Source: Saliterribacillus persicus (GTDB lineage Bacteria > Bacillota > Bacilli > Bacillales > Amphibacillaceae). From it: a stretch of DNA of 64,000 nt. The stretch's first letter is position 1. Each line of letters starts with the position of its first letter. Shown one piece after another: positions 19,965 through 30,992 of the stretch. The position numbers and the translations under genes were made by a program. The notes beneath the pieces are model-generated. The model was given only the letters and a program-made list of their open reading frames with translations. It was not told the DNA's origin and made no database searches. Location: the NCBI RefSeq assembly GCF_003337485.1, contig NZ_QPJJ01000009.1, forward strand, positions 62,001 to 126,000. The letters are read 5' to 3'.

Positions 19965-19994
19965 AGCAGCATGGTTATTGAATGCTGTTTTTTT
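19965..19994 (+). terminator. Terminator after racE
   Basis: AGCAGCAT pairs with ATGCTGTT and a run of seven T follows. The outer ACACAC/GTGTGT could extend the stem. Confidence 0.75.
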
Positions 19995-20122
19995 GTGTGT
20001 GAAAAACATAGTAGCTTCAGTAATTGGAATTCCGAAATAATAACTTTTGATTATGCTTGGTCTATTTCCAGATGATGCTCGTATACATAGTAGTACAAAT
20101 CATCGTGGGAGGGATAAGCAAT

Positions 20123-21238
20123 ATGAAGTATTCGGTATTGAAATTAGTGTTGTTAACACAGCTTTGTTTATTTTTGTTAGTAGGGTGTGGCATTTTTGAA
20201 GGAGAACAAACAAGTGAAAATATAGATGCCCCTCCAGAAACTGCAACAATAGGCGATGAAACGTTAGAATCTGAGGAAATAGAAGTGGGAATGGATGATA
20301 AAGAAAGCAATGAAGAAACAGAGGCAGAGGCTGGATTGGATGAAGTAAGTGAACAAAAAACTATATCTAGACAGATTTATTTATTAGATGAAAGTGGATT
20401 AGTTGTACCACATACAGTTGAACTTCCAAATCCTAGTTCAAAAGAAGTTGCGAAACAAGTACTAGAACATTTAGTAAAAGATGGCCCGATTACGTCATTA
20501 CTTCCTTCAGGTTACCAAGCAGTATTACCTGCAGGGACAGAAATTAATTCACTAAATCTAGAAGCAAATGGAACGCTTGTAGTAGACGTTTCTGAGGATT
20601 TTAAAAATTATCAAGCAGAGGAAGAACTGAAAATTCTTGAAGCCATGACATATACGCTGACCCAATTCGAAAATGTTAATAATATAAAGCTATGGATAAA
20701 TGGTGAAGAGCAACAAGTGATGCCTGTAAATGGGACACCAATACAGGAAGGTTATTCTAGAGCAAATGGAATTAATATTCAATCAAATGATGGACTAGAC
20801 ATTATGGAAAGTAAAGCCGTGACGCTTTACTTTCCTACACAAAAGGATACAGCTGTAAATTATGTTCCTGTTACTACTCATATTAATACGGAGAATAACA
20901 ATCCATATCAATCGATTGTACAAGCTTTATTAAAAGGACCGAATTTTTCCTCATCGTTATTGAATATGATAAACACTGGAACGACATTAACGGAGGACCC
21001 AGTCATCCATGATGGGGTATTAACATTAACCTTTAATGAGAATATTCTTTCTGATAGTGAAAAAAGTATGATTGCAGAAGAAGTTATGCAAGTATTAGTA
21101 TTATCTCTAACAGAAAATGAAGAAGTGGAAGCAGTAGAGGTAAATGTAGAAAATCATGACCGGCTAGTGAACGAAGCTGGAGAATCTTATGATGTACCAG
21201 TTTCAAGAGATTATTTTGTACCTACTGAAAACATCTAA
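20123..21238 (+). CDS. gerM: Spore germination/sporulation lipoprotein GerM
   Basis: A 371-residue lipoprotein with a signal peptide and lipobox LLVGC (Cys about residue 23), an acidic Glu-rich linker, and two GerMN domains (about 90-205 with SLNLEANGTLVVDVSEDF, and 240-360 with QSIVQALLKGPN). It acts in the forespore-mother cell channel and germination in B. subtilis. I start at the ATG after GGGAGGGAT, because this places the signal peptide at the N-terminus. A longer frame from 20057 has no ribosome site. Confidence 0.92.
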   Translation: MKYSVLKLVLLTQLCLFLLVGCGIFEGEQTSENIDAPPETATIGDETLESEEIEVGMDDKESNEETEAEAGLDEVSEQKTISRQIYLLDESGLVVPHTVELPNPSSKEVAKQVLEHLVKDGPITSLLPSGYQAVLPAGTEINSLNLEANGTLVVDVSEDFKNYQAEEELKILEAMTYTLTQFENVNNIKLWINGEEQQVMPVNGTPIQEGYSRANGINIQSNDGLDIMESKAVTLYFPTQKDTAVNYVPVTTHINTENNNPYQSIVQALLKGPNFSSSLLNMINTGTTLTEDPVIHDGVLTLTFNENILSDSEKSMIAEEVMQVLVLSLTENEEVEAVEVNVENHDRLVNEAGESYDVPVSRDYFVPTENI

Positions 21239-21248
21239 ATCTTCTACT

Positions 21249-21280
21249 AACTCTCTCTATAAACAGAGGGAGTTTTTCTT
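21249..21280 (+). terminator. Terminator of gerM
   Basis: AACTCTCTCT pairs with AGAGGGAGTT (one wobble), followed by T-rich sequence. Confidence 0.8.
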
Positions 21281-21367
21281 TTTGTAATTTGTCTCTGAGC
21301 ATGGATGAAAGTTATATTTAGTGCCATAATATGTTAAGATGTAGTAGGAAATTGAAGGAGGATATAT

Positions 21368-22120
21368 ATGCGAGACTCGGGTAGAGAAATAGATGAATTA
21401 AGAAAAATAAATATGGAAACTAACTTTACGGTCCATCCAGAAGGATCGGTATTAATTTCAGTTGGAAATACAAAAGTAATTTGTAATGCTAGTATAGAAG
21501 AACGCGTGCCACCATTCTTGCGAGGAAAAGGTAAAGGATGGATTACTGCAGAATACGCTATGCTTCCACGAGCTACTGAAACAAGAAATATAAGGGAATC
21601 ATCAAAAGGTAAGGTATCTGGAAGAACAATGGAAATTCAGCGTCTCATTGGACGTTCTTTAAGAGCAGTTGTGGATTTGGACAAATTAGGAGAAAGAACG
21701 ATTTGGGTGGATTGTGATGTAATCCAAGCCGATGGTGGTACAAGAACAGCTTCCATTACAGGAGCGTTTGTTGCTGTTGTGCTTGCACTTGGTCAATTAG
21801 TAGACAAAGAAACGATTAAGGAATTGCCTATTAAAGATTATTTAGCAGCTACCTCTGTAGGTATAACACCTGATGGCACAGAAATTTTAGATTTACAATA
21901 TAGTGAAGACTCCATTGCGCATGTAGACATGAATATTGTCATGACTGGAAGTAATGAATTTGTCGAAATTCAAGGGACTGGAGAAGAAGCAACTTTCTCT
22001 ATGAAACAACTACAAAAATTATTAGAATTAGCTGAGAATGGAATGAATCAAATCTTTGCTTTACAAAAAGATGTAATTGGAAAATGGGCTGATTCCATTG
22101 GAGAAAAAGAAGCTGAATAG
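21368..22120 (+). CDS. rph: Ribonuclease PH
   Basis: Phosphate-dependent 3'-5' exoribonuclease that trims tRNA 3' ends, 250 residues. Visible motifs are [36 protein letters not shown] and [23 protein letters not shown] precedes the ATG. It is followed 12 bases later by rdgB, as in B. subtilis. Confidence 0.97.
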   Translation: MRDSGREIDELRKINMETNFTVHPEGSVLISVGNTKVICNASIEERVPPFLRGKGKGWITAEYAMLPRATETRNIRESSKGKVSGRTMEIQRLIGRSLRAVVDLDKLGERTIWVDCDVIQADGGTRTASITGAFVAVVLALGQLVDKETIKELPIKDYLAATSVGITPDGTEILDLQYSEDSIAHVDMNIVMTGSNEFVEIQGTGEEATFSMKQLQKLLELAENGMNQIFALQKDVIGKWADSIGEKEAE

Positions 22121-22132
22121 GGGTTTAAGTCG

Positions 22133-22738
22133 ATGAAAGAAATAATTATAGCAACTAAGAACCAAGGTAAGATGGTTGATTTTAAAAAGTTATTTGCACC
22201 TTATCAGGTAGAAGTTAAATCTTTATTAGATTTAGGTGAGACATTACCAGATATAGAAGAAACAGGCTCAACTTTTGAGGAAAATGCTTTGTTGAAAGCA
22301 AAAGGAATTGCGGATATTTTGCAGTTGCCAGTAATTGCTGATGATTCTGGTTTAGAGGTAGACGCATTAGGTGGGGACCCTGGCGTATATTCTGCAAGAT
22401 ATGCAGGTCTTGAGAAAAATGATGAAAAGAATTTAGAAAAAGTTCTAAAAAATCTTCAAGGTATAGAAAATGATAAAAGAACAGCACGTTTTATCTGTGT
22501 TTTAGCTGTGGTAGAACCGGGTAAAAAAGAAGTATTAACCAAAGGTATTTGTGAAGGAAGAATTAGTAATAACCCAAGAGGAGAAAATGGATTTGGATAT
22601 GATCCAATCTTTTTTCCAATTGGAAAAGATGTAACCTTAGCTGAAATGTCCGGGGATGAAAAGAATAAGATAAGTCATCGTCGTCAGGCCATGCATCAAT
22701 TAAAAGATTGGTTAAAAACGAGATATGAGGAGAGGTAA
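22133..22738 (+). CDS. rdgB: dITP/XTP pyrophosphatase (RdgB/HAM1 family)
   Basis: Removes non-canonical purine nucleotides (dITP, XTP) from the nucleotide pool, 201 residues. Family motifs are ATKNQGKMVDFK at the N-terminus, FEENALLKAKG, ADDSGLEVDAL and the C-terminal NPRGENGFGYDPIF with SHRRQAM. Its stop overlaps the start of the next gene (TAATG), so the two are translationally coupled. Confidence 0.95.
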   Translation: MKEIIIATKNQGKMVDFKKLFAPYQVEVKSLLDLGETLPDIEETGSTFEENALLKAKGIADILQLPVIADDSGLEVDALGGDPGVYSARYAGLEKNDEKNLEKVLKNLQGIENDKRTARFICVLAVVEPGKKEVLTKGICEGRISNNPRGENGFGYDPIFFPIGKDVTLAEMSGDEKNKISHRRQAMHQLKDWLKTRYEER

Positions 22739-23259
22739 TGTTGTCTGAAGTATTAATTGTAAGTGATAGTCATGGATGGGAAGAAGAGGTTCAATTAATT
22801 AAAGACCGCTATCCAAATGTAGATGCACGGATTCATTGTGGAGATTCAGAACTCCCTTATGATGCTAAAGAGTTAGATGGATTTTACAGAGTACAGGGTA
22901 ATTGTGACATGGATAGCAGATATAAAGAAGAAATAGACTTCAAGCTGGGAGAGCTTCACTTCTATAGTACACATGGTCACCTCTTTCAAATAAAGAGCAG
23001 TTTGATGCATGTTTCTTATCGTGCAGAGGAGCTCGGAGCTAATATAATTTGTCACGGGCATTCTCATATTGCAGTTGCAGAAAGAATAGGTGACCAAATA
23101 GTCATAAATCCAGGAAGTATAAGACAACCAAGAGGAGCTCATCCAGGGTCTTATGCCCTGTTAAACTTTGATGAATCGACAAATCTTCTATCAATTCGAT
23201 ATTTTACTTTAGAAGGAAAAGAAATTTCATCTTTATATTTTGAAACTAAACTAGATTAA
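22738..23259 (+). CDS. ysnB: YfcE/MJ0936-family metallophosphodiesterase (YsnB-like)
   Basis: A 173-residue calcineurin-like phosphoesterase with the full metal-binding set: VSDSHG, HCGDSE, GNCD, STHGH, CHGHSH and NPGSIRQPRG. Related enzymes hydrolyse phosphodiesters, but the natural substrate of YsnB is not known. The ATG shares a base with the rdgB stop. Third gene of rph-rdgB-ysnB. Confidence 0.92.
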   Translation: MLSEVLIVSDSHGWEEEVQLIKDRYPNVDARIHCGDSELPYDAKELDGFYRVQGNCDMDSRYKEEIDFKLGELHFYSTHGHLFQIKSSLMHVSYRAEELGANIICHGHSHIAVAERIGDQIVINPGSIRQPRGAHPGSYALLNFDESTNLLSIRYFTLEGKEISSLYFETKLD

Positions 23260-23267
23260 CTAAACAG

Positions 23268-23306
23268 TAAAAGCAGGTTGGTAAAAGAACGCCAGCTTGC
23301 TTTTAT
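23268..23306 (+). terminator. Hairpin after ysnB
   Basis: TAAAAGCAGGTTGG pairs with CCAGCTTGCTTTTA with two wobbles, with a weak T end inside the stem. Confidence 0.65.
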
Positions 23307-23381
23307 AAAGATATTTTAAAATTATTTTATCTTTTAATATGCTTGATTCTATAAAAAAATAAAATTAGAAGTAAAAACAGG

Positions 23382-23410
23382 TTGACTTTATATCCTTGGC
23401 TTAATATAAT
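23382..23410 (+). promoter_or_regulatory. Sigma-A promoter of the tRNA pair
   Basis: TTGACT and a perfect TATAAT with a 17-base spacer, about 40 bases before tRNA-Gly. Confidence 0.9.
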
Positions 23411-23456
23411 GGTACTTGTCCGTTAACAAAGTTGTTAACAAAAAATACATAAATAA

Positions 23457-23530
23457 GCGGGTGTAGTTTAGTGGTAAAACCTCAGCCTTCCAAGCTGATG
23501 ATGAGGGTTCGATTCCCTTCACCCGCTCCA
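23457..23530 (+). tRNA. tRNA-Gly (anticodon TCC)
   Basis: A 74-nt cloverleaf with acceptor GCGGGTG/CACCCGC, T-arm GGTTCGATTCC, anticodon loop CTTCCAA and an encoded 3' CCA. Confidence 0.97.
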
Positions 23531-23531
23531 T

Positions 23532-23605
23532 GTCCCAGTAGCTCAGCAGGATAGAGCAACAGCCTTCTAAGCTGTGGGTCGCAGGTTCGAATCCTGCCTG
23601 GGACG
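23532..23605 (+). tRNA. tRNA-Arg (anticodon TCT)
   Basis: A cloverleaf with acceptor GTCCCAG/CTGGGAC, discriminator G, T-arm GGTTCGAATCC and anticodon loop CTTCTAA. The 3' CCA is not encoded (GCTA follows), so it must be added after transcription, unlike its neighbour. Confidence 0.96.
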
Positions 23606-23611
23606 CTAATT

Positions 23612-23647
23612 AAGCCTTGTAAACATTTATGTTTATAAGGCTTTTTA
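23612..23647 (+). terminator. Terminator of the tRNA operon
   Basis: AGCCTTGTAAAC pairs with GTTTATAAGGCT, then TTTTT. Confidence 0.85.
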
Positions 23648-23697
23648 CATTTCAAAATAATTTTATTTATACTTTGTATGTGAGAGAGGGTGAAATT

Positions 23698-24678
23698 TTG
23701 AAGGATAAGAATGAAAATATTATTATGTTTCCGAAATGGCAAAATGACTTGGAGAAAGAAGCGAAGCAAGCACTAGAAGATAAAGCTTTTACTCGTGCAT
23801 ATAAAGCTCTTCAACAACTTTATAATAATGGGAATAATAGTTACGAAGTGATGACAGGCTTATTAATTTGTATGATGGAGTTAGACCTTCAATTAGAAGC
23901 AGAAGCATTATGTGAGTCTTTAATTGAAACAAAAGACAGTCACACTGCTGGATACATCCATATTTATGCAACACTTTTATTTCAGTCTAGTCAATATCCT
24001 GAAGTTATTGAATTTATTGAGGATAGTCTATCGGTAAACAATCTAGATGCAGATACTCTAAAGCAACTCGAAGAAATATATCAACTTAGTAGAGAGCTGC
24101 AAAATCAGAAGGATCAAGAGATTCTAAAGGAATACGAAGGCAAGCTTCATACTGCTTTGTTGTCTCAAAATTCGAAAGAGCAATGGTCGATCATCATGTC
24201 GATGAATGAGCTTAGTTGGAAAAAAGATATCCCAATATTGCGTGAGATGCTTGAAATGCCATCTATTCATCCTGTGATAAAAAGTGCAATCCTGGACTAT
24301 TACATAACGATAGAATTTAACGAGAAATTAACGGTAACAAAATTTGATCGAGCCATTACTTTCACCCCTTCTTCTCATAATAAATTAATTACTGAAGAAT
24401 TTTATAAAGATATTTTAGATTATTTAGAAGACATGGAAACGAATGAACCGTCTTCCTTTCAATTAATTGATTCTATTTTGCATATGTATGCGTATGTTTT
24501 TGTACCATTCTTACCTAGTGAGGAAGAATATCCATACGTAGCAGAGGCAATCCGGAGATATATTAGAAGTAGCTTCGATCTTAAAGTGGAAGAAACTCAG
24601 ATAGACAAGGTTACAGAGATTATTACGGAGCAAATAGAATACGCGCAAACTGTGTATCGTTTAATTGTCGAAAATTGA
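23698..24678 (+). CDS. ysoA: YsoA-like helical-repeat (TPR-type) protein
   Basis: A 326-residue soluble, helix-rich and acidic protein with TPR-like helical pairs in the first 150 residues (EKEAKQALEDKAFTRAYKAL, AEALCESLIETKD). It sits between tRNA genes and tig, as ysoA does in B. subtilis. Such repeats mediate protein contacts. No enzymatic motif can be seen. The TTG start is chosen from GAGAGGG about 8 bases upstream. Longer in-frame starts run into the tRNA terminator. Confidence 0.75.
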   Translation: MKDKNENIIMFPKWQNDLEKEAKQALEDKAFTRAYKALQQLYNNGNNSYEVMTGLLICMMELDLQLEAEALCESLIETKDSHTAGYIHIYATLLFQSSQYPEVIEFIEDSLSVNNLDADTLKQLEEIYQLSRELQNQKDQEILKEYEGKLHTALLSQNSKEQWSIIMSMNELSWKKDIPILREMLEMPSIHPVIKSAILDYYITIEFNEKLTVTKFDRAITFTPSSHNKLITEEFYKDILDYLEDMETNEPSSFQLIDSILHMYAYVFVPFLPSEEEYPYVAEAIRRYIRSSFDLKVEETQIDKVTEIITEQIEYAQTVYRLIVEN

Positions 24679-24749
24679 AGGAAAAGTAGTTAAAACGGTA
24701 CATGTTTCAATGGTGAAAATGAATGAAAAACATCGAAATGGTATTATTA

Positions 24750-24777
24750 TTGAAAGCAAATACAATTATGTTATAAT
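24750..24777 (+). promoter_or_regulatory. Sigma-A promoter upstream of tig
   Basis: TTGAAA and TATAAT with a 16-base spacer, leaving a leader of about 90 bases. Confidence 0.65.
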
Positions 24778-24873
24778 AAGATGGTTGCAATTTGCGTTCG
24801 GTCTATTATAGGATTGTATATTGAATGAACGTCAAATATACAGAAGTATTTAATATGTTGGAGGGAAATAAGA

Positions 24874-26160
24874 ATGACTGCAAAATGGGAAAAACAAGAA
24901 GGAAATGTAGGCCAATTAACTGTTGAAGTTGATGCTGAAAAATTTGATCAAGCATTAGATCAAGCATTTAAAAAAGTAGTGAAGCAAGTACAAGTACCTG
25001 GTTTTCGTAAGGGTAAAATGCCAAGAGGCATGTTTGAAAAGCGTTTCGGTGTAGAATCATTATACCAAGATGCGGTAGATATTATTCTTCCAGGAGAATA
25101 CACTAACGCTATTGAAGAAACTGGAATCGAACCAGTAGATCAACCAGATGTAGACATTGAGCAAATCGAGAAAGGCAAAAACTTAATTTTTACTGCAAAA
25201 GTTACAGTTAAACCTGAAGTGAAGCTTGGTGAATACAAAGGCTTAGAAGTAGAGGAAGTTTCTACTGAGGTTACGGATGAAGACGTTGAGAATGATCTTA
25301 AACAACAACAAGAACAACAAGCAGAACTTGTTGTTAAAGAAGATGGCGAAGTAGAAAATGGTGATACAGTAGTCATTGACTTCGAAGGGTTTGTTGATGG
25401 AGAAGCTTTCGAAGGTGGAAACGCTGAAAATCATTCTCTTGAAATTGGATCAGGTTCTTTCATTCCAGGATTTGAAGAACAACTAGTTGGTAAAAAAGCA
25501 GGAGAAGAGTACGATGTAAATGTTACATTTCCTGAAGAATATCATGCTGAAAACTTAGCTGGGAAAGAAGCAACTTTTAAAGTTAAGATTCACGAAATTA
25601 AAGCAAAAGAACTTCCTGAACTTGACGATGAATTTGCAAAAGATGTCGATGAAGAAGTTGAAAGCTTAGATGAATTAAAAGAAAAAATTAAAAATCGCTT
25701 AAAAGAGCAAAAAGAAGCTGAAGCAGACAGCAACAAAAAAGAATCATTAATTCAACAAGCTTCTGATAATGCAGAGGTTGAGGTACCTGAAGCAATGGTT
25801 ACTTCAGAGTTGGATCGCATGCTTAAAGAATTCGAACAACGCCTTCAAACTCAAGGTATGACTCTTGAAATGTATTTCCAATTCTCTGGTCAAGACGAAG
25901 ATGCTCTAAAAGGTCAAATGAAAGAAGATGCGGCTAAGCGTGTTAAAACAAACTTGACTCTAGAAGCTATTGCCATTGAAGAAGAAATTGTTGTTTCTGA
26001 TGAAGATGTTGATAAAGAAATTGAAGCTATGGCTTCTATGTATCAAATGGAAGCAGAACAAATTAAGCAAATGTTAGGTGGAAATACATCTGCATTAAAA
26101 GATGATATTAAATTCAAAAAAGCAATTGATGTTTTAGCTGATAACAGCAAAACAAAGTAA
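24874..26160 (+). CDS. tig: Trigger factor
   Basis: Ribosome-associated chaperone and peptidyl-prolyl isomerase, 428 residues. The ribosome-binding signature GFRKGKMPR is near residue 44, the FKBP-type isomerase domain is at about 155-240 ([20 protein letters not shown]), and the helical C-terminal cradle follows. GGAGGGAAA precedes the ATG. Own promoter and terminator. Confidence 0.97.
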   Translation: MTAKWEKQEGNVGQLTVEVDAEKFDQALDQAFKKVVKQVQVPGFRKGKMPRGMFEKRFGVESLYQDAVDIILPGEYTNAIEETGIEPVDQPDVDIEQIEKGKNLIFTAKVTVKPEVKLGEYKGLEVEEVSTEVTDEDVENDLKQQQEQQAELVVKEDGEVENGDTVVIDFEGFVDGEAFEGGNAENHSLEIGSGSFIPGFEEQLVGKKAGEEYDVNVTFPEEYHAENLAGKEATFKVKIHEIKAKELPELDDEFAKDVDEEVESLDELKEKIKNRLKEQKEAEADSNKKESLIQQASDNAEVEVPEAMVTSELDRMLKEFEQRLQTQGMTLEMYFQFSGQDEDALKGQMKEDAAKRVKTNLTLEAIAIEEEIVVSDEDVDKEIEAMASMYQMEAEQIKQMLGGNTSALKDDIKFKKAIDVLADNSKTK

Positions 26161-26170
26161 ATAATTAATT

Positions 26171-26212
26171 GAGAAAACAAGGCGCACATAAATGTGCCTT
26201 GTTTTCTCTAAA
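26171..26212 (+). terminator. Terminator of tig
   Basis: GAGAAAACAAGG...CACAT pairs with ATGTGCCTTGTTTTCTC, with one small bulge on the left arm. Confidence 0.85.
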
Positions 26213-26481
26213 AAATCGCTTAATTTAAATACATATTTAGCATACTATTAGAGATCCCACATATCATAATCAATTATAAGACTCCCTTATGAAACCCACC
26301 AAAAGCGAATTATTTGAAAAAGTTAACTTCCATCTGTTATTCTGAATGAACCAATGATTTAACTAAATTATGTGTATTGCTTTTTATCTAAGGCATGATT
26401 TGTTATGATTACCTACAGAATGATTTGCGATTATAGAACTGTTAGAAATTATAGATATCTTAAGTTGAAGGGGTGAATACC

Positions 26482-27759
26482 ATGTACAAATTTAATGAAG
26501 AAAAAGGCCAATTGAAATGTTCTTTTTGTGGTAAAAGTCAGGATCAAGTTCGAAAATTAGTAGCTGGTCCAGGTGTATATATATGTGATGAATGCATTGA
26601 ATTATGTACAGAGATTGTGGAAGAGGAATTAGGAACGGAAGAAGAAGTAGAATATAAAGATATTCCGAAGCCACAAGAAATTTGCGACATCTTAGATGAT
26701 TATGTTATAGGTCAAGAAAAAGCAAAGAAAAATCTTTCTGTTGCAGTATATAATCATTATAAACGTATCAATTCTTCTAAAGGAAAAGATGACGTTGAAC
26801 TAGCTAAAAGTAATATTGCAATGATTGGGCCAACTGGTAGTGGTAAAACATTATTAGCTCAGACATTAGCTCGTATATTAAATGTTCCTTTCGCTATTGC
26901 GGATGCGACTTCATTAACTGAAGCTGGATATGTTGGGGAGGATGTAGAGAACATTCTCTTGAAATTAATTCAAGCTGCAGACTATGATGTAGAAAAAGCA
27001 GAAAAAGGTATTATTTATATCGATGAAATCGATAAGGTTGCTAGGAAGTCTGAAAATCCATCTATAACTAGAGACGTTTCTGGTGAAGGTGTGCAGCAGG
27101 CATTACTGAAAATTCTTGAAGGCACGACAGCTAGCGTACCGCCTCAAGGAGGTAGAAAGCATCCACATCAAGAATTCATTCAAATTGATACGACTAATAT
27201 CTTATTCATCTGCGGTGGTGCATTTGATGGGATTGAGCAAATCGTTAAACGTCGTTTAGGTAAAAAAGTTATTGGCTTTGGTGCTGATGATGAGAATCAA
27301 GATCTAGACAAAGCAGAATTACTTTCCAAAGTGTTACCTGAAGACTTGTTGCGTTTTGGTTTAATTCCTGAGTTTATTGGACGTTTACCTGTCATCGGAA
27401 GTCTGGAACCACTTGATGAAGATGCCTTGGTTGAAATTTTAACCAAACCTAAAAATGCCTTAGTGAAACAATTTATTAAATTATTTGATATTGATGAGGT
27501 TGAATTAGAATTTGAAGACGAGGCGCTTGTTGAAATTGCTAAAAAAGCAATTGAAAGAAAAACGGGAGCCCGTGGGTTACGCTCGATTATTGAAGGAATT
27601 ATGCTTGATGTGATGTTTGAATTACCATCTCGAGATGATATTAAGAAGTGCGTTATAACTAAAGAAACAGTTCTTAAAGAAAATGGGCAACCTAAACTCG
27701 TACAAGAAGATGGTACTGTAATTGACAAAAACAAGCAAAAGCCTAAAGAGAGTGCATAA
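26482..27759 (+). CDS. clpX: ATP-dependent protease ATP-binding subunit ClpX
   Basis: AAA+ unfoldase that feeds ClpP, 425 residues. N-terminal zinc domain (CSFCGKSQ and CDECIELC), Walker A GPTGSGKT near 120, pore loop [10 protein letters not shown], Walker [10 protein letters not shown], and the ClpP-docking loop (IGFGA) near 268. I start at the ATG giving the family N-terminus [20 protein letters not shown] three codons upstream is on the ribosome site (GAAGGGG). Confidence 0.97.
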   Translation: MYKFNEEKGQLKCSFCGKSQDQVRKLVAGPGVYICDECIELCTEIVEEELGTEEEVEYKDIPKPQEICDILDDYVIGQEKAKKNLSVAVYNHYKRINSSKGKDDVELAKSNIAMIGPTGSGKTLLAQTLARILNVPFAIADATSLTEAGYVGEDVENILLKLIQAADYDVEKAEKGIIYIDEIDKVARKSENPSITRDVSGEGVQQALLKILEGTTASVPPQGGRKHPHQEFIQIDTTNILFICGGAFDGIEQIVKRRLGKKVIGFGADDENQDLDKAELLSKVLPEDLLRFGLIPEFIGRLPVIGSLEPLDEDALVEILTKPKNALVKQFIKLFDIDEVELEFEDEALVEIAKKAIERKTGARGLRSIIEGIMLDVMFELPSRDDIKKCVITKETVLKENGQPKLVQEDGTVIDKNKQKPKESA

Positions 27760-27786
27760 TTAAACAATTTTATTGTTTTATTTAAG

Positions 27787-27830
27787 GAATCCCTTGCTGA
27801 CTTAGTAAGGGATTCTACTTATTTTTGTTA
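27787..27830 (+). terminator. Terminator of clpX
   Basis: GAATCCCTT pairs with AAGGGATTC over an 11-base loop, followed by a T-rich tail. Confidence 0.75.
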
Positions 27831-28022
27831 GAAATATAAAAGAATAAACATTTAAATTTTACAACGATTTATCTTTTCTATACACTTATATTAATATGAA
27901 TCAAGGTTATTCTATAGAAAATAAGACTAAGTAAAGCAATTGAATCATTCGATCTTTTAATTGAATATAACCATCAATTATACAAGTGGATGCAGCAATT
28001 AAGTCAGTCATGGAGGTGCAAT

Positions 28023-30362
28023 ATGCCTAGAAAAAAACAATTAAAGATGCCATTATTACCTTTAAGGGGATTAATTGTATTCCCAACGATGGTCTTGCAT
28101 TTAGACGTTGGGCGAGATAAATCAGTACAAGCGCTAGAAAAAGCAATGCTTGACGATCATCTTATCTTTTTAGCAGCTCAAAAAGAAAGTGCATTGGATG
28201 AGCCGAGTAAAGAAGACATTTATTTAACTGGAACTGTTGCAAAGGTTAATCAGATGCTGAAATTACCAAACGGTACGATACGTGTGCTTGTAGAGGGATT
28301 ATATCGAGCAGAAATTCTTGAGTTTTTAGATGAGAAGGATCAGTTTTATGTAGAAATACAAAAGCTGAATGAAAAGCATAGTAAGAAAAATGAAGAAGAT
28401 GCTCTAATGCGTTCCTTATTAGAACAGTTTGAGCAGTATGTTACGGTTTCAAAAAAGGTTAGTAAAGAAACGTTAGCAACTGTAACCGATATAGAAGAAC
28501 CAGCGAGGTTTGCAGATATTATTGCTTCTCATTTATCATTAAAAATGTCTGATCGACAAAATTTATTAGAAACAGCAGATGTTACCAAACGATTGAAACG
28601 ATTATTAGAGATAATTTCTAATGAAAAAGAAGTAGTAGAATTAGAAAAAAAGATTGGTCAACGAATTAAAAAATCAATGGAACAAACGCAAAAAGAATAT
28701 TACTTAAGAGAGCAAATGAAGGCTATTCAAAAAGAATTAGGGGATCGCGACGGGAAAACTGGAGAAATATCAGAACTCACTGAAAAAATTGAACAAGCTA
28801 ATTTTCCAGAAAGAATTGAAAAAATAGCTAATAAAGAGTTAGAAAGATATGAAAGAGTTCCACAAAGCTCAGCTGAAAGTTCTGTCATTCGTAATTATAT
28901 TGATTGGCTACTCGCAATACCATGGAATGAAAAAACAGAAGATAATTTAAATATAAATCACGCCTCTAAGATACTAGAAGAGGACCATTATGGTTTGGAA
29001 AAAGTAAAAGAACGGATATTAGAGTATTTAGCTGTTCAACAGCTTACCAATTCTTTAAAGGGACCAATACTTTGCATCGTAGGTCCTCCAGGTGTTGGTA
29101 AAACCTCTTTAGCTAAATCAGTTGCTCGATCAATTGATCGTAACTTTGTCAGAATTTCGCTTGGTGGAGTACGTGACGAAGCTGAAATTCGAGGACATAG
29201 AAGAACGTATGTAGGTGCCATGCCTGGTCGGATTATTCAAGGAATGAAAAAAGCAGAAACTATAAATCCAGTCTTTTTACTAGATGAAATTGACAAGATG
29301 GCAAATGATTTCCGAGGGGACCCGTCTTCTGCAATGTTAGAAGTGTTAGATCCTGAACAAAATAGCACTTTCAGTGACCATTATTTAGAAGAAACGTACG
29401 ACCTGTCCCAGGTACTATTTGTGGCTACTGCAAATAATTTATCGACTATTCCGCGGCCATTATTGGATAGAATGGAAGTAATTTCAATCGCTGGTTACAC
29501 AGAAATTGAAAAAATTCATATCGCTAAAAACCATTTAATTCAAAAACAATTGAAAGAAAATGGATTAACAAAAAGCCAGCTCCAAATTCGCGAGGATGCT
29601 TTACTTAAATTGATAAGAATGTATACAAGAGAAGCTGGAGTTCGTGGATTAGAAAGACAATTAGCATCTATTTGCAGAAAATCAGCAAAAACAATCGTTT
29701 CTGAATCAAAAAAACGAGTGGTAGTTACTACACAAAAATTAGAGGAATTATTAGGTAAGCCAAAATTCAGCTATGGTATGATGGAAGAAGAAAATCAAGT
29801 TGGAGCTGCTACTGGATTAGCTTATACTGCAGCTGGTGGAGACACGTTATCTATTGAAGTTAGTTTATCACCTGGAAAAGGTAAGCTAACACTAACGGGG
29901 AAATTAGGAGATGTGATGAAGGAATCTGCTCAAGCAGCTTTTAGTTATATTCGATCGCGTGCAAAAGAATGGAATATTGAGCCAGATTTCCATGAAAAGT
30001 ATGATATTCATATTCACGTTCCAGAAGGAGCTACACCTAAAGATGGTCCATCTGCCGGAATTACAATGGCAACAGCATTAGTTTCCGCTCTGACACATCG
30101 CCCAGTTAAAAAAGAAGTTGGAATGACTGGTGAAATAACTCTTCGAGGAAGAGTTTTACCGATAGGTGGCTTAAAAGAAAAATCCTTGAGTGCGCACCGT
30201 GCGGGTATAACTAGTGTGATTATTCCTTTTGACAATCAAAAGGATTTAGAAGAAATACCGGAAAGTGTAAGAAAAGATCTTACGTTTATACCGGTAAAGC
30301 ATCTTGATGAAGTATTAGAGTATGCGCTTATGGAGGATGAAAATGAAGGTAACAAAAGCTGA
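28023..30362 (+). CDS. lonA: ATP-dependent protease Lon
   Basis: Soluble AAA+ serine protease, 779 residues. Order: N-terminal substrate domain ([21 protein letters not shown]), coiled coil, AAA+ module (Walker [19 protein letters not shown]), and protease domain with Ser-Lys dyad ([11 protein letters not shown] and [13 protein letters not shown]). The ATG after GGAGGTG is chosen over an ATG 33 bases upstream. In B. subtilis lonB lies between clpX and lonA. It is absent here. Its 3' end overlaps engB by 20 bases. Confidence 0.96.
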   Translation: MPRKKQLKMPLLPLRGLIVFPTMVLHLDVGRDKSVQALEKAMLDDHLIFLAAQKESALDEPSKEDIYLTGTVAKVNQMLKLPNGTIRVLVEGLYRAEILEFLDEKDQFYVEIQKLNEKHSKKNEEDALMRSLLEQFEQYVTVSKKVSKETLATVTDIEEPARFADIIASHLSLKMSDRQNLLETADVTKRLKRLLEIISNEKEVVELEKKIGQRIKKSMEQTQKEYYLREQMKAIQKELGDRDGKTGEISELTEKIEQANFPERIEKIANKELERYERVPQSSAESSVIRNYIDWLLAIPWNEKTEDNLNINHASKILEEDHYGLEKVKERILEYLAVQQLTNSLKGPILCIVGPPGVGKTSLAKSVARSIDRNFVRISLGGVRDEAEIRGHRRTYVGAMPGRIIQGMKKAETINPVFLLDEIDKMANDFRGDPSSAMLEVLDPEQNSTFSDHYLEETYDLSQVLFVATANNLSTIPRPLLDRMEVISIAGYTEIEKIHIAKNHLIQKQLKENGLTKSQLQIREDALLKLIRMYTREAGVRGLERQLASICRKSAKTIVSESKKRVVVTTQKLEELLGKPKFSYGMMEEENQVGAATGLAYTAAGGDTLSIEVSLSPGKGKLTLTGKLGDVMKESAQAAFSYIRSRAKEWNIEPDFHEKYDIHIHVPEGATPKDGPSAGITMATALVSALTHRPVKKEVGMTGEITLRGRVLPIGGLKEKSLSAHRAGITSVIIPFDNQKDLEEIPESVRKDLTFIPVKHLDEVLEYALMEDENEGNKS

Positions 30363-30927
30363 TATAGTAATAAGTGCGGTATCACCAAAACAATACCCAA
30401 CAGGTATATTACCTGAAATAGCTCTGGCAGGAAGATCGAATGTGGGGAAATCTTCTTTTATCAATAAAATAATTAATAGAAAAAATTTAGCCAGAACCTC
30501 TTCCAAGCCTGGAAAAACACAAACACTTAACTTTTACATTATTAATGATTTCTTTCATTTTGTAGACGTTCCAGGTTATGGTTATGCTAAAGTGTCCAAA
30601 AAAGAACGTGAAAAATGGGGCAGCATGATGGAGGAGTATTTTACAGAGAGAGCTAACCTTAAAATGGCTGCTTTAATTGTAGATATACGGCATGAACCTA
30701 CAAAAGATGATATAAGAATGTATGATTTCCTAAAATTTCATGATCTTCCTGTGATGGTAGTTGCAACAAAATTAGATAAGATACCAAAATCAAAACGTGC
30801 AAAGCACATTAAACGAGTGCGAGACACCTTGAATATGGATGAAACGGACAAAGTCATTCCTTTCTCTGCTGAAACAGCAGAAGGAAAAGATGATGCTTGG
30901 CGACTAATTGAGTCATTTATTAGGTAA
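30343..30927 (+). CDS. engB: Ribosome biogenesis GTPase EngB/YsxC
   Basis: Essential GTPase for 50S subunit assembly, 194 residues. G1 [11 protein letters not shown]3 [11 protein letters not shown] and G4 TKLDK are in place. I start at the third of three close in-frame ATGs because GGAGG lies 6 bases before it and it gives the conserved [13 protein letters not shown]. It overlaps the end of lonA, so coupling is likely. Confidence 0.96.
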   Translation: MKVTKADIVISAVSPKQYPTGILPEIALAGRSNVGKSSFINKIINRKNLARTSSKPGKTQTLNFYIINDFFHFVDVPGYGYAKVSKKEREKWGSMMEEYFTERANLKMAALIVDIRHEPTKDDIRMYDFLKFHDLPVMVVATKLDKIPKSKRAKHIKRVRDTLNMDETDKVIPFSAETAEGKDDAWRLIESFIR

Positions 30928-30951
30928 TCATAATTTTAATTTGTTGCATAT

Positions 30952-30992
30952 AAAAAAGTAAGACTTCTGTAAAATTGAAGTCTTACTTTTTT
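30952..30992. terminator. Bidirectional terminator between engB and a minus-strand gene
   Basis: A 16-bp stem (AAAAAAGTAAGACTTC) with A- and T-runs at either end serves both convergent genes. The stop codon of the minus-strand gene lies inside its right arm. Confidence 0.9.

Noticed and set aside
27297-27767. 156-codon minus-strand ORF opposite clpX
   Set aside because: It lies antisense to a conserved clpX reading frame, is low complexity (Ser/Asn-rich) and has no ribosome site.
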